Below, one piece after another: positions 32,580 to 41,642 of a stretch of DNA of 64,000 bases. Under the pieces are notes generated by a model. That model saw nothing but the letters and a program-made list of their open reading frames with translations, was not told where the DNA came from and did no database searches. The translations under genes and the position numbers were made by a program. Position 1 is the stretch's first letter, and each line of letters starts with the position of its first letter. Source of the stretch: Halorussus ruber (GTDB lineage Archaea; Halobacteriota; Halobacteria; Halobacteriales; Haladaptataceae); assembly GCF_004765785.1 (NCBI RefSeq), contig NZ_ML219768.1:186001-250000 (forward strand). The letters are read 5' to 3'.

Positions 32580-34451
32580 TTACGTCCCCTCGTACATCGC
32601 CCCGATCTTCTCGGCGAATCGCTCCTCGATTTCGGACTGGCGCTTCTTCAGCGTCGGCGTGAGTTCGCCCTTCTCGACGCTGAACTCCCGTGAGATAAGT
32701 CGGAAGTCACCAACCGTCTCGGACTCGGCGAGAGACTCGTTGGCCTCCTCGATTTCCTCCTCGTAGAGATTCCGGACCGCTCCGTCCTGAAGGAGGTCCT
32801 CCGAGACCGCGACCGGGGTGCCCTCGTCGTCTCTCGTCGGGTCGGCGTCGAGACCCTGCTCGTCGGCGAAGTCCGCGAGCGCCTCGAAGTTCGGCTGGAC
32901 CAGCGCGGTCACGAACTTCCGGCCGTCGGCGACCGCCATCGCGTCGCCGATGTATCTGCTCCGGGTCAGCACCGACTCGATGCGAGTCGGCGCAACCGTC
33001 TTGCCGGTGTCGAGGACCGCGATGCGCTTCTTGCGGTCCACGATTTGCAGGAACTCCTCGTCGTCGAACTCGCCGATGTCGCCGGTGTGGTACCACCCGT
33101 CGGTCAGCGATTCCGCGGTCGCTTGCTCGTCGCCCCAGTAGCGGTCCATCACGTTCGGGCCGCGGTAGAGGATTTCGCCGTCGTCGGCGAGTCGGACCTC
33201 GCCGTCGCCGATGGGTTGGCCGACCGTCCCGGCCCGGAAGTGGTCGGGGTAGTTCGAGGCGACCGGGCCAGTCGTTTCGGTCGCGCCGTAGACCTCGCAG
33301 AGCGGGACGCCCATCCCCCAGAAGAAGTGGAGTAGGTCGGCGTCGATGCTCGCCGCGCCGGTGATGGCGTGGCGGACGTTGGTCAGGCCGAGTTCGGACC
33401 GGAGCTTCGAGAAGACCAGTCTGTCCGCGAGGGCGTGCTTGACCCGGAGGAGAGGCCCGGGCGTGCCGCCACCACTTAGCTCCTCGCCGTACTCGTGGGC
33501 CACGCCGTCGGCCCAGTCCAGAAGGCGGCGCTTCGCGCCGGACATGCCAGCGATGCGGTTCTGGAGTCGGTCGTAGATGCGCCGGTAGACCCGCGGGACC
33601 GTGATGAGGACCGAGGGTTCGACCGCGCGGAGTTCCGACTTGATGTCGTCGGGGTGCATGTAGGCCGCGCTCGCCCCGGCGTCCCAGAAGAGGTAGGTGC
33701 CGACGCGCTGGAAGACGTGCGAGAGCGGCAGGAAGCAGGTGCCCACGTCCGAGGCCTCGACCGGCAGGCGAGTGGCTATCATCTCGGTTCCGGCGAGCAG
33801 GTTCCGGTGCGTGATGGCGCATCCTTTCGGGTCGCCCGTGGTTCCGCTGGTGTAGATGATGGTCGCCACGTCGTCGGGAGCGGCGTTCAGGTCCGGCAGG
33901 TCGTCGGGATTTCCTCGGGGGAGGTCGTCCAAGCGGTAGACCGCATCGACCGCATCGGCCACCTGCCGAGCGGGGTCGTCCTCTACGAACAGGGCGTCGA
34001 TTCCGGCGTCCTCGACGACGTAAGTCGCTTGGTCGGGGCTGAAGTCGGGGAACACCGGGACCAGCACGACGCCAGCGAGGTAGGCGGCGACGTCCACGAC
34101 CGACCACTCGTAGCACGTGTCGGCGCGAATCCCGACGCGGTCGCCCGGTTCGACGCCCGACGACGAGAGCGCCGACGCGACTTCGGCGGCGCGCTCGTAG
34201 TGGTCGCCGAAGGTGCGCTCCTCGAAGGCGACCTCGTCTCCGGCGTCGCGGCGGACCAGCGCCAGCGTGCGGTCGGCGTACTCGTCGGCGACGCCGGTGA
34301 ACCACTCGTCCATCGTCTGCTTCTCGACCGCTGTCGTCTCGTCCGCTGTTCTCTTGTCCGCTGTCGTCCCGGCGTCGCTCTCCTCGGCCGTCGCTACGTC
34401 TTCGTCCCTCTCGTCGCCTGTCGTCGCGTCTCTCCGAGCAGATTCAGACAT
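32580..34451 (-). CDS. AMP-forming long-chain acyl-CoA synthetase
   Basis: A 623-residue adenylate-forming enzyme that activates fatty acids with ATP and CoA. The P-loop is IIYTSGTTGDPKGC, A5 is YGATETTG, A7/A8 is GWYHTGDIGEFDDEEFLQIV, followed by RKKRIAVLDTGK. A ~55-residue Glu/Asp/Thr-rich, probably disordered, tail precedes the fold. ATG 34451 is chosen; the longer frame upstream lacks conservation. It converges on acyl-CoA dehydrogenase. Confidence 0.92.
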   Translation of the reverse strand: MSESARRDATTGDERDEDVATAEESDAGTTADKRTADETTAVEKQTMDEWFTGVADEYADRTLALVRRDAGDEVAFEERTFGDHYERAAEVASALSSSGVEPGDRVGIRADTCYEWSVVDVAAYLAGVVLVPVFPDFSPDQATYVVEDAGIDALFVEDDPARQVADAVDAVYRLDDLPRGNPDDLPDLNAAPDDVATIIYTSGTTGDPKGCAITHRNLLAGTEMIATRLPVEASDVGTCFLPLSHVFQRVGTYLFWDAGASAAYMHPDDIKSELRAVEPSVLITVPRVYRRIYDRLQNRIAGMSGAKRRLLDWADGVAHEYGEELSGGGTPGPLLRVKHALADRLVFSKLRSELGLTNVRHAITGAASIDADLLHFFWGMGVPLCEVYGATETTGPVASNYPDHFRAGTVGQPIGDGEVRLADDGEILYRGPNVMDRYWGDEQATAESLTDGWYHTGDIGEFDDEEFLQIVDRKKRIAVLDTGKTVAPTRIESVLTRSRYIGDAMAVADGRKFVTALVQPNFEALADFADEQGLDADPTRDDEGTPVAVSEDLLQDGAVRNLYEEEIEEANESLAESETVGDFRLISREFSVEKGELTPTLKKRQSEIEERFAEKIGAMYEGT

Positions 34452-34806
34452 GTGACTCACCCGTGGAATCCGATTGCGGACGAGCGCGCCGTCTCGAACC
34501 CGCGAGGACGGACCCTCTGGCGTTCGCACCGCGTTCAAAATCCGAGAACGGGAAAGCCAAATCGCCGTCGAACGCTCGGTTTCCACCCATATTACGTCAT
34601 AAACCCTCAGATAAGATATTTAAGTTTTTATCATTCCTATACCGGCAGTTAGTGGAACTGGCGAGGCGGCAGGGAAAGGTAGGGAGGGAAAAAGGAGGGA
34701 AAGATGGGGAGGGAAAAAAGCAGGGAAAAGGCAGGGCGGAAAAAGCGGGCCGGAAAAAGCGGGCGAGGAAAATCGAGCAGGGAAAAGCGGGCGGCGAGAC
34801 GGACGA
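34452..34806. other. Gene-free interval with purine-rich tract
   Basis: 355 bases without a gene. The left ~150 bases are upstream DNA of the acyl-CoA synthetase with AT-rich stretches near 34590-34640. The right ~140 bases are almost pure G and A on this strand and probably end the transcript of the methyltransferase reading leftward. Confidence 0.5.
34662..34800 (-). terminator. Multi-U-tract terminator of the methyltransferase gene
   Basis: On the minus strand this is a polypyrimidine tract with repeated runs of four to six T separated by CCC/GCCC blocks, directly after the stop at 34807. Serial U-tracts of this kind are the recognised archaeal termination signal. The spacing of the units (GGGAAAAAGC-type blocks on the plus strand) suggests slippage expansion. 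Confidence 0.55.
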
Positions 34807-35655
34807 CTACGCCTGCAGAATCAGCGTGTAGACGCTCAGGAGTTCGTCCTCGTCCACGGCGTCGGGGTCCGCTCGGAAGCGCTCGGTCCGTTCGCGCCAC
34901 GCTTCGAGTTCCTCGGCGTAGTCGAAGAAGTCCATGAAGTAGGTGATCGCGGCGGGGTTGCAGGCCAGCGAATCGGTCTCGACGACTTCGAATCCGGCCT
35001 CGCGGCAGAAGCGCTCGACGGTGTCGGGTTCGAGGGTGTACTGGCTGAGGACGAGCGATTCGTCGCCCTCCTCGGGGGTCGCGTAGAGTCGCTGTTCGAT
35101 GAGTTCGTCGCCGTAGTGGACCTCGCCGCGGACGGAGCCGAGGTCGTTGACCAGATGGTCGTCGTACTCGGTCACTTCCGCGTGGTCGTAGTTGTACGCG
35201 GGGTCTACAAACAGGTTCTCGGTCCCCGTGGTCGGAGCAGTGATGATAGCCTCGCCGCCCTCGCCGACGGTCTCGTGAATCTCCGCGATGACCTCGGCGG
35301 GGTCGGGCGTGTCCTGGACCATGTTGATGGCGTAGACGAGGTCCGCGTCGTGGACTTCGGGGTCGAGGTACGCCTCCTCGACCGTCGCGTTGTCGAGGTC
35401 GGCGATTTTCTCCTCGGCCACCTCGATGTCCTCGGCGATGGGGTCGACGCCGTGGACCTCGATGTCGGGGTAACGCTCGGCGAGGGCGGCCGTCAGCGTC
35501 CCGTCACCGCACCCCGCGTCGATAACTCTGTCCACGTCGTCTCTGCCGTCGGGATAGGAGAGGAGCCATTCGAGCGAGGAGTCGACGCCGAGCGGACTAA
35601 TCCACGAGAAGTCGCCGTCGCGTTCTGCTTGGAAACCAGTGTCGAAGTCTGGCAT
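34807..35655 (-). CDS. Class I SAM-dependent methyltransferase
   Basis: A 282-residue methyltransferase. Motif I is VIDAGCGDGTLTAALAERYP, the acidic motif is HGVDPIAEDIEVAEEKI, and LVYAINMVQDTPDPAEVI forms motif IV. The C-terminal third has a mixed alpha/beta insert ending SLACNPAAITYFMDFF. Small-molecule O- or C-methylation is likely, but the substrate is unknown. ATG 35655 is preferred to GTG 35670. Confidence 0.85.
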   Translation of the reverse strand: MPDFDTGFQAERDGDFSWISPLGVDSSLEWLLSYPDGRDDVDRVIDAGCGDGTLTAALAERYPDIEVHGVDPIAEDIEVAEEKIADLDNATVEEAYLDPEVHDADLVYAINMVQDTPDPAEVIAEIHETVGEGGEAIITAPTTGTENLFVDPAYNYDHAEVTEYDDHLVNDLGSVRGEVHYGDELIEQRLYATPEEGDESLVLSQYTLEPDTVERFCREAGFEVVETDSLACNPAAITYFMDFFDYAEELEAWRERTERFRADPDAVDEDELLSVYTLILQA

Positions 35656-36021
35656 TGACCCCCGTTTCACACCCGCCCATCATTAGTTCACAGGTTCCGC
35701 GAGATACCAAAATGATTTTGTTCCTTTCAGCGTATCCACACAGTGATTTTATTTGGGCGCGCCGTCTCCTCGAACTTCCGCCGTTCGCCGGTGGGCGTTT
35801 CCCCACGAGGGGGAAGCATTCCCGACCATTTGTCGTCAGTCCGTTAGAAATCAATAATAATATAAAGATTAATGGTATTTGAATATTGATTCGTTTCCGA
35901 TGAGTTCACACAGCGGTTCCGGCGATTTTTGGCGGTTTCGCGGACCGAAACGCTCGCTGACGCCGACGAGCGCGACGAGTGGAAGCCGACCACCGCTGCA
36001 ATCCTCTAGAAATTAAAAACA
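35656..36021. other. Gene-free divergent interval
   Basis: 366 bases between divergent genes. It includes AT-rich stretches (35,845-35,890) and a short TTTCCCC/GGGGGAA hairpin near 35798-35815. A 75-codon frame (35655-35882) is not credible. The right end (35,990-36,015) carries ATTAAAAAC-type sequence just before the small ORF. Confidence 0.45.
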
Positions 36022-36162
36022 ATGCTCTCGACAGTATTTGGAATGCCGACCGCGACGGCGGCCGCGTTCGGCGTGACGGCGCTGGCTGGCTGTGCCGCCG
36101 CCATCCACTATCTGGTCGTTCACATCCTGCTGGGCAAGCCGATTCGGGAGGAGCCCCGATGA
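36022..36162 (+). CDS. 46-residue membrane protein preceding a symporter
   Basis: A short frame from ATG 36022 encodes MLSTVFGMPTATAAAFGVTA, then a hydrophobic helix and the basic end LLGKPIREEPR. One membrane span is predicted. Its TGA overlaps the symporter's ATG (ATGA, 36159-36162), so the two are translationally coupled. Several sodium/solute symporters have small membrane partners, so a subunit or chaperone role is likely. The family is not recognised. Confidence 0.62.
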   Translation: MLSTVFGMPTATAAAFGVTALAGCAAAIHYLVVHILLGKPIREEPR

Positions 36163-37592
36163 CGATGAACACGTTCTACACCGGCGCGTTCGCGGTCTAT
36201 CTCCTCGGCGTGCTGGCGCTCGGCGCGTGGGGGAACAAACAGAGCGAGTCGCTGGAGGACTTCTGGCTCTACGGTCGGGACCTCGGGCCGACGCTGGCGA
36301 CGTGGTCGCTGGTCGCCAACTTCGTCAGCACCGTCGCCATCATCGGTCTCGTCGGCGCGATTTACACCGACGGCTACTCCGTCATGCTCAACATCCAGTT
36401 CGGTCTGATGCTCGGCCTCAGCGGGATGTACTTCGTCGCCCACAAGGTCCGGAGCTTCGACTACACGACCCTGCCCGACATCATCGTGGACGTGACCGGC
36501 TACGAGGGCGCGAAGCCGATCTCCGCCGTCGTCCTGCTTCTGAACGGCTGGCTCTACGTCCTGATGCAGTTGGTCGGCGCGAGCCTGCTCGTGACGACGA
36601 TCACCGGCATCGAGTACAAGTACATCGTCTGGGTCGTCGCCGTCGTCTTCATCGCCTACACCGTGATGGGCGGCCTCGTCAGCGTGGCGTGGACCGACCT
36701 CGTGCAGGGGACCATCATGGTCGCGTCCGTCTTCTTCGTCTCGGTCTACCTCGTCACCGACCTCGGCGGCCTCGCGTCGGTCAACACCCAACTGGCGAAC
36801 ATCGACCCCGAACTGATTACGCCGCTGAAGCCCGACCAGACGATTATCGGAGTCCTCGGCACCGCGACGGCGTTCTTCGGCACGCTGTTCACCAGCCAGA
36901 GCGCCATCATCCACCTGAACGCGACCCGCGACCTCAAGACCGCCAAGTCCCACATCGCGGTCAGCGGCGTCATCCTGACGGCGTTCTCCTTTGCGATGGT
37001 CTTCCTCGGCGGGGCCGCAGTCGTCGCGCTCGACAACGCCGGAATCCCGGTGGACAACCCCGACGCCGCCTTCCCGCTGCTGCTCACCGAGTACCTGCCG
37101 ACCGAAATCGGCGCGCTCCTGATTCTGGCGGCGATGGGCGCGATTCTCTCGACCACCGACACGATGCTCCACGGAACCGGCGTCACCGCCGCCCACGACA
37201 TCTTCTCGTACTTCCGGCCCGACGCCGCCGACGAGACGAAACTCCGCGTGTTCCGGTTCTCGGCCATCGCCGCGGGACTCGCGGCCGCCGGGGTCGCCAT
37301 CGACCCGCCGGGGACCATCATCGTCATCTACTACCTGCGAGCGGTCCTGCTGACCTGCGCCTTCCTCGTGCCGGTGTACGCCGCGCTCCGGTGGAACTGG
37401 CTGTCGGGCCGCCCGGTGCTGGCGGGCATCGTCGTCGGCGTCGTCTCGGGGGTCGGCTGGACCATCGCCGGACCGCGAGCCGTCGTCCCCGGCACCTTCG
37501 TCGGCATCGGAGCCTCGGGCGCGACGATGCTCCTCACGACGCTGGCCGCGAAGTGGACGCCCGACTCGCTGGCGAGCGAAGTCAACGACTAA
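36159..37592 (+). CDS. Sodium/solute symporter (SSS family)
   Basis: A 477-residue transporter of the LeuT-fold SSS family with about 13 membrane segments. Characteristic regions are EDFWLYGRDLGPTLATWSLV, a MGGLVSVAWTDLVQGTIMV helix and an AAMGAILSTTDTMLHG helix whose Ser/Thr residues match the family's sodium site. Uptake of an organic acid, sugar or similar solute is likely; the substrate cannot be read from sequence. It starts at ATG 36159 overlapping the 46-residue gene. Confidence 0.9.
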   Translation: MTMNTFYTGAFAVYLLGVLALGAWGNKQSESLEDFWLYGRDLGPTLATWSLVANFVSTVAIIGLVGAIYTDGYSVMLNIQFGLMLGLSGMYFVAHKVRSFDYTTLPDIIVDVTGYEGAKPISAVVLLLNGWLYVLMQLVGASLLVTTITGIEYKYIVWVVAVVFIAYTVMGGLVSVAWTDLVQGTIMVASVFFVSVYLVTDLGGLASVNTQLANIDPELITPLKPDQTIIGVLGTATAFFGTLFTSQSAIIHLNATRDLKTAKSHIAVSGVILTAFSFAMVFLGGAAVVALDNAGIPVDNPDAAFPLLLTEYLPTEIGALLILAAMGAILSTTDTMLHGTGVTAAHDIFSYFRPDAADETKLRVFRFSAIAAGLAAAGVAIDPPGTIIVIYYLRAVLLTCAFLVPVYAALRWNWLSGRPVLAGIVVGVVSGVGWTIAGPRAVVPGTFVGIGASGATMLLTTLAAKWTPDSLASEVND

Positions 37593-37627
37593 ATACCGCC
37601 GCTCGGATTGTTTTCCCACGATAACCC

Positions 37628-38662
37628 ATGACAGAAAGTGCAGGTTCGGGAGCCGACGCCGTCCGGAGCGTGATGGATTTGACCTACGGTCTCTGGCGAA
37701 GCCAGACCCTCTACGCCGGGGTCGAGTTGGGCGTCTTCGACGCGGTGGGCGAGGAGCCGACCCCCGCCAGCGACATCGCCGAGGACCTCGATTTGGACCC
37801 CGACCAGTCGTACAGGCTCCTCCGGGCGCTGGACTCGCTCGACTTGCTGGACGAGCGCGAAGGGAGAGAATTTACGCTGACTCCGGAAGGAACCCTCCTG
37901 CGCTCGGACCACCCGGCCTCGCTGAGCGGCGTGGTCGAAATCGTCAACTCGCCGGACTTCGTCACGCCGTGGAACCAGATTCCCGACTTCGTTCGGGAAG
38001 GAGGCCCGACTCCCTTCGAGCGCGAACACGGCGAGGGTCTGTTCGAGCGCACCAGCGAGGACCCCGAGTTCGCCGAGTTGTTCAACAGCGGGATGAGCAG
38101 TCTCACGCAGGTCCAGTCCGAGGCCATCCTGCAGGTCCTCGCGGACTACGACTTCGAGTCGGTCTCGCACGTCTGCGACGTGGCTGGCGGCCGGGGCTAC
38201 ATGCTCTGTAAACTCCTCGCTGAGTTCCCGCACCTCGAAGGCACCGTCCTCGACCTGCCGAGTACCGAGGGCCTCGTGGCCCCGAAACTGGGCGTCGAGG
38301 ACCGATGCACCCTCGTCGGCGGCGACATGTTCGAGTCGGTGCCCGAGGCCGACCGCTACACCCTCAAGCACGTCCTGCACGACTGGGGCGACGACGAGTA
38401 CGTCCAGATTCTCTCGACCGTCCGCGAGAGCGCCCCGGACGACGCCCGCGTCCTCATCATCGAGCCGGTCGTGGGACCCAACGGCGGCGACTTCCCGAAG
38501 CTCTACGACATGTACATGATGAGCAGCGTCGAGGGCCGCGTCCGGACCGACGACGAACACGCCGACCTGCTGGCGGAAGCCGGATGGGAGCGCGTCTCGA
38601 CCCGCGCCGACGACAGCGGGATGGTGACGGTCATCGAAGTCGAGAAGGCCCGAGAAGAATAA
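37628..38662 (+). CDS. O-methyltransferase with N-terminal winged-helix dimerisation domain
   Basis: A 344-residue COMT/hydroxyneurosporene-type enzyme. Residues ~15-95 form the winged-helix dimer domain ([29 protein letters not shown]). The SAM domain carries [20 protein letters not shown], and the putative catalytic histidine lies in [13 protein letters not shown] hydroxylated aromatic, quinone or carotenoid-like substrate is typical of the family. It follows the symporter by 35 bases on the same strand. Confidence 0.86.
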   Translation: MTESAGSGADAVRSVMDLTYGLWRSQTLYAGVELGVFDAVGEEPTPASDIAEDLDLDPDQSYRLLRALDSLDLLDEREGREFTLTPEGTLLRSDHPASLSGVVEIVNSPDFVTPWNQIPDFVREGGPTPFEREHGEGLFERTSEDPEFAELFNSGMSSLTQVQSEAILQVLADYDFESVSHVCDVAGGRGYMLCKLLAEFPHLEGTVLDLPSTEGLVAPKLGVEDRCTLVGGDMFESVPEADRYTLKHVLHDWGDDEYVQILSTVRESAPDDARVLIIEPVVGPNGGDFPKLYDMYMMSSVEGRVRTDDEHADLLAEAGWERVSTRADDSGMVTVIEVEKAREE

Positions 38663-38734
38663 CAACTGGGTACTAACGACTGGCGTGCGAATCCATCGCA
38701 TGTTTTTCTCACGCGTGCGCGCCCGAACGGGTGT

Positions 38735-38742
38735 TTTTTTAT
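38735..38742 (+). promoter_or_regulatory. TATA-like box of the PCNA gene
   Basis: A TTTTTTTAT run is centred about 30 bases before ATG 38769, the spacing for a leaderless or very short-leader transcript. Confidence 0.45.
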
Positions 38743-38768
38743 GCCGGGGGTTCGTACCACTTGCCAAG

Positions 38769-39512
38769 ATGTTTAAGGCTATCGTGAGCGCCGACACGCT
38801 CAAGGATACTATCGACTCTGTGAGCGTGCTGGTGGACGAGTGTAAAATCCACCTCGAAGAGGACGGTCTGGCTATTCGCGCGGTAGACCCCGCCAACGTG
38901 GGGATGGTGGACCTCGAACTCGACGCCTCTGCCTTCGAGTCCTACGAGGCCGACGGCGGCATCATCGGCGTCAACCTCGACCGACTCGAAGACATCGCGG
39001 GCATGGCCAGCGGCGACCAGCCGGTTCACCTCGAACTCGACGAGGAGACCCGCAAGCTCCACATCCAAATCGACGGCCTCGAATACACCCTCGCGCTCAT
39101 CGACCCCGACTCGATTCGGCAGGAACCCGACATTCCGGACCTCGACCTCCCCGCCGAAATCGTCGTCGAGGGCAAGGACATCGACCGCTCGGTCACGGCC
39201 GCCGACATGGTCAGCGACCACATCGCGCTGGCGGTTGACGCCGACGAGGAGACCTTCATCGTGGAGGCCGAGGGCGACACCGACGACGTGCGCCTCGAAC
39301 TCGACCGCGAGGACCTCGTGGACCTGCAGGCCGGTCCCGCCCGGTCGCTGTTCAGCCTCGACTACCTCAAGGACATGAACAAGGCCATTCCGAGCGACGC
39401 CGAGGTCCGCGTGGAGCTGGGCGAGGAGTTCCCGGTCAAGATGCACTTCGACATCGCCGAGGGCAAGGGCAACGTGACGTTTATGCTTGCTCCTCGGATT
39501 CAGAGCGACTGA
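38769..39512 (+). CDS. pcn: DNA polymerase sliding clamp (PCNA)
   Basis: A 247-residue clamp that trimerises around DNA and tethers polymerase, ligase and nucleases. The two-fold PCNA repeat is seen: [20 protein letters not shown] to the interdomain connector near 118-135, and the second half ending [10 protein letters not shown]. It has the strongly acidic surface of haloarchaeal PCNA. The longer frame upstream is not used; ATG 38769 gives exactly the family length. Confidence 0.96.
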   Translation: MFKAIVSADTLKDTIDSVSVLVDECKIHLEEDGLAIRAVDPANVGMVDLELDASAFESYEADGGIIGVNLDRLEDIAGMASGDQPVHLELDEETRKLHIQIDGLEYTLALIDPDSIRQEPDIPDLDLPAEIVVEGKDIDRSVTAADMVSDHIALAVDADEETFIVEAEGDTDDVRLELDREDLVDLQAGPARSLFSLDYLKDMNKAIPSDAEVRVELGEEFPVKMHFDIAEGKGNVTFMLAPRIQSD

Positions 39513-39578
39513 ATCCGGATTCCCGACAGCTCCGTTTTCTCCCTCAAATCCATACCTGAAGAAGCACTACGTCCTCGT

Positions 39579-39806
39579 ATGTCGCTAGATTCACGCGGCG
39601 GGTCCGACGACGCGGAACTCGCCACAATCGTCGGACGCTACGCGCTCGGAGAGTTGACGCTCGGGGAGGCCGCCGAGCGCGCCGACGTGTCCAAAATTCG
39701 GATGCAAGAGATTCTGAACGAGGCAGGTGTGGAGTTGCGACTCGGGCCGGAGACGAGTGAGGACGCGCGGAGCGAGGTAGATGTTGCCCGACGAGCAAAC
39801 GAGTGA
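39579..39806 (+). CDS. UPF0175-type antitoxin
   Basis: A 75-residue protein with a helix-turn-helix-like YALGELTLGEAAERADVSKIR and the following MQEILNEAGVELRLGPE, matching UPF0175 antitoxins. These bind DNA and neutralise a PIN/DUF3368-type toxin. The gene overlaps the next frame (39781) by 26 bases, the normal antitoxin-toxin layout. Confidence 0.75.
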   Translation: MSLDSRGGSDDAELATIVGRYALGELTLGEAAERADVSKIRMQEILNEAGVELRLGPETSEDARSEVDVARRANE

Positions 39807-40117
39807 GGGACCGACGCCAATCGTCTTCGACACGACTGTCCTCTCGAACTTCGCTCGAAGTCGTTCGGTTAGCTGGTTAGTCAGCGCGACTGCGATTCCG
39901 GTTACCGTTCCCGCCGTCGAGCGAGAACTCCGACGACGACGAGACGAGGGGGTACGATTATCTTCAACCGGCACTCGATTGGCTACGGCACGGTGAATCA
40001 GCACCGGATGACTCCGTGGACGAGATGACTGTAGAAGCGGCCGACAAGTGGCTCGAAGCGTGGGAGCGAGCAGGCTATCGCTCGCCGGTCGAGAGCGTCG
40101 CGGAACTGACCGATTAG
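39781..40117 (+). pseudogene. PIN-type toxin, frameshifted
   Basis: The frame from 39781 begins MLPDEQTSEGPTPIVFDTTV, the PIN-domain start with its first metal-binding Asp. After ELRRRRDEG it runs into a stop at 39994-39996. Removing one G from the run at 39948-39952 puts translation into GYDYLQPALDWL and on to AELTD with a stop at 40115-40117, giving a complete toxin of about 111 residues. So it is a single-base insertion in a G run: a real inactivation, phase variation or sequencing error. It ends against the convergent gene at 40114. Confidence 0.75.
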
Positions 40118-40704
40118 AGACTCCGGTCGATGACCGACTTGGCGGCCTCGGCCTTCTCCTTCCACCCGTATCCCGACTCGTAGACGTGGCGCTTCTTGTT
40201 CACGAGTTCCTCAGGCGAAGCCTCCTCGAAGCCCCCGCGAGTCCACGTCCCCGTGTTGCGGAGCCAATCCACCACGCGCTCGCGGGTCTCCTCCCACGAG
40301 AGGCCGACCATCTCGTACCACGCTATCATGGCGAAGACGGCGTTGTCGTGGGCACCCGGCACCGACCCCTTCCGGGCGACGGTCTTGATGGGTTCGATGG
40401 TCGGCTCGGTGACGTGTTCCTTGTACTCCTCGGCGGTGAGGAGTTCGAGGTGCCCCTGCTCGTCCTCCACGACGCGCTGTTCGCGCTGGAGGCGGTCCAA
40501 CGCGGCCTGATGGAGGTTGCTCCACCGGCCGTGGACCGCGTTCCGGAGCGCGTCGTCGGGGAGCGGGTCGCCCGACAGCACCGCCACGATGTCGGTGTAG
40601 GCCTTCTCGATGTCGGACCACGTCGCGCCCTCGAACTCGCAGTCCGGGCCGTGGAGGTTGCTCGTCGTCCGGCAGTCTGGGCAGGGGTAGTCGAACCGCG
40701 GCAC
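40114..40704 (-). CDS. Haloarchaeal zinc-finger protein of unknown function
   Basis: A 196-residue protein. The start MPRFDYPCPDCRTTSNLHGP has a CxxC pair, with a further Cys at CEFEG, suggesting one bound zinc. The rest is helical and acidic, with HDNAVFAMIAWYEMVGLSWEE and RVVDWLRNTGTWTRGG, which resembles the C-terminal helical unit of primases or helicase-loading proteins. This is a weak likeness. Its stop overlaps the end of the toxin frame on the other strand by four bases. Confidence 0.7.
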   Translation of the reverse strand: MPRFDYPCPDCRTTSNLHGPDCEFEGATWSDIEKAYTDIVAVLSGDPLPDDALRNAVHGRWSNLHQAALDRLQREQRVVEDEQGHLELLTAEEYKEHVTEPTIEPIKTVARKGSVPGAHDNAVFAMIAWYEMVGLSWEETRERVVDWLRNTGTWTRGGFEEASPEELVNKKRHVYESGYGWKEKAEAAKSVIDRSL

Positions 40705-40864
40705 GACTCGGACTGTTGCTTTGGGGGTACAAAATTGGTCTGATTCCGTTCTGCTCGGTGTCGATGGTGCTTGGACGCGTCCAGACCGTTTCTCAACGGA
40801 AACTGATGGCTCGACGGAAGGCTGACGATTCTGGACCAGAGCGAGACGAAGTGGCCGAGTCGAA

Positions 40865-41010
40865 GAAGCTAGCTACTGCCGACTCACAGGAGTCACCGCG
40901 GCCGCACCGCAACCGCAAGCCTCACGCCTCCCCAACCTCGTCGGCCGCCAACGGCGGCCGACTCCCTCGCACGCGAGGCGCGACGCCGAGGCGTCGTGCC
41001 CACGTGCGCC
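40865..41010 (-). repeat. Intergenic repeat element C (inverted copy)
   Basis: The core seen at 8011-8088 and 18339-18408 reappears inverted: GAAGCTAGCTACTGCCGA (40865-40882), then ACCGCAACCGC (40906-40916) and CCTCACGCCTCCCCAACCTC (40920-40939). It is followed by GC-rich hairpins, including TCGGCCGCC/GGCGGCCGA (40940-40962). The hairpins at its far end do not have the GCAGAACTGC apex. Confidence 0.7.
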
Positions 41011-41135
41011 GAGGTTCGAACCTCACAGAACGCAACCAACCAGCTTCAGACACATGTACCAATGTTAAGACAGCATATAGGATTTTCAGGACGATAATAT
41101 ATTTCTTGGTGCCGAGCCACGTTCCCGTCACCGAA

Positions 41136-41142
41136 GTTTAAG
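41136..41142 (+). promoter_or_regulatory. TATA box of the MOSC gene
   Basis: GTTTAAG is centred 27 bases before ATG 41166, fitting a leaderless transcript. No ribosome binding site is present. Confidence 0.5.
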
Positions 41143-41165
41143 CCCCGTCGTTCCGAGACCCGACT

Positions 41166-41621
41166 ATGGACGGAACCGGAGCAGTCGAAGCAATCCACCT
41201 CGCGCCCGAGTCGGGCGCGGACACCGAGGAGGCCGAATCGGTCGAGGCAGTCGCTGGCGAGGGCCTGCGCGAGGACCGTCACTTCGGGACCGACGGGGCC
41301 GACCTGACGCTCATCGAGGCCGAGGCGCTCGACGCCGCCGCGGGCGAGGACGGAGACGACGGAGACGGTATCGACCTCCGAGACGGGAAACACCGCCGGA
41401 ACCTCACGACCAGCGACGCCGCGCTCAACCACCTCGTCGGCGAGCGATTCCGGGTCGGCGAGGTCGTCTGCGAGGGCACCGCGCTCTGCGAACCCTGCGG
41501 TCACCTCGAATCGCTGACCGACGAGGGTGCGATTTCGGCGCTGGTCCACCGCGGCGGCCTCGAAGCCGACATCGTGGAGTCGGGTGAAATTTCGGTCGGC
41601 GACGAAATCGAACCGCGCTGA
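41166..41621 (+). CDS. MOSC-domain protein
   Basis: A 151-residue protein of the MOSC fold, related to the C-terminal domain of molybdenum-cofactor sulfurase and YiiM/mARC proteins, which carry sulfur or the cofactor on a conserved Cys. Seen here are GEGLREDRHFG near the start, RRNLTTSDAALNHLVGERF, and ALCEPCGHLE, whose second cysteine is the expected conserved one. It is compact, so probably a stand-alone MOSC protein. It converges with the aldo/keto reductase. Confidence 0.82.
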   Translation: MDGTGAVEAIHLAPESGADTEEAESVEAVAGEGLREDRHFGTDGADLTLIEAEALDAAAGEDGDDGDGIDLRDGKHRRNLTTSDAALNHLVGERFRVGEVVCEGTALCEPCGHLESLTDEGAISALVHRGGLEADIVESGEISVGDEIEPR

Positions 41622-41642
41622 AACGGACCGACCGCGGCCCCG

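Larger units (their letters stand above)
40705..41165. other. Gene-free interval with repeat element C
   Basis: 461 bases between divergent genes. The middle holds inverted repeat element C (40865-41010). 41,080-41,110 is AT-rich, and a TATA box for the MOSC gene lies at 41136-41142. No gene is seen. Confidence 0.6.

Noticed and set aside
35655-35882. 75-codon frame in the divergent gap before the symporter operon
   Set aside because: The codon pattern is not haloarchaeal (AT-rich at the end, no conserved segment), and it overlaps the methyltransferase start.
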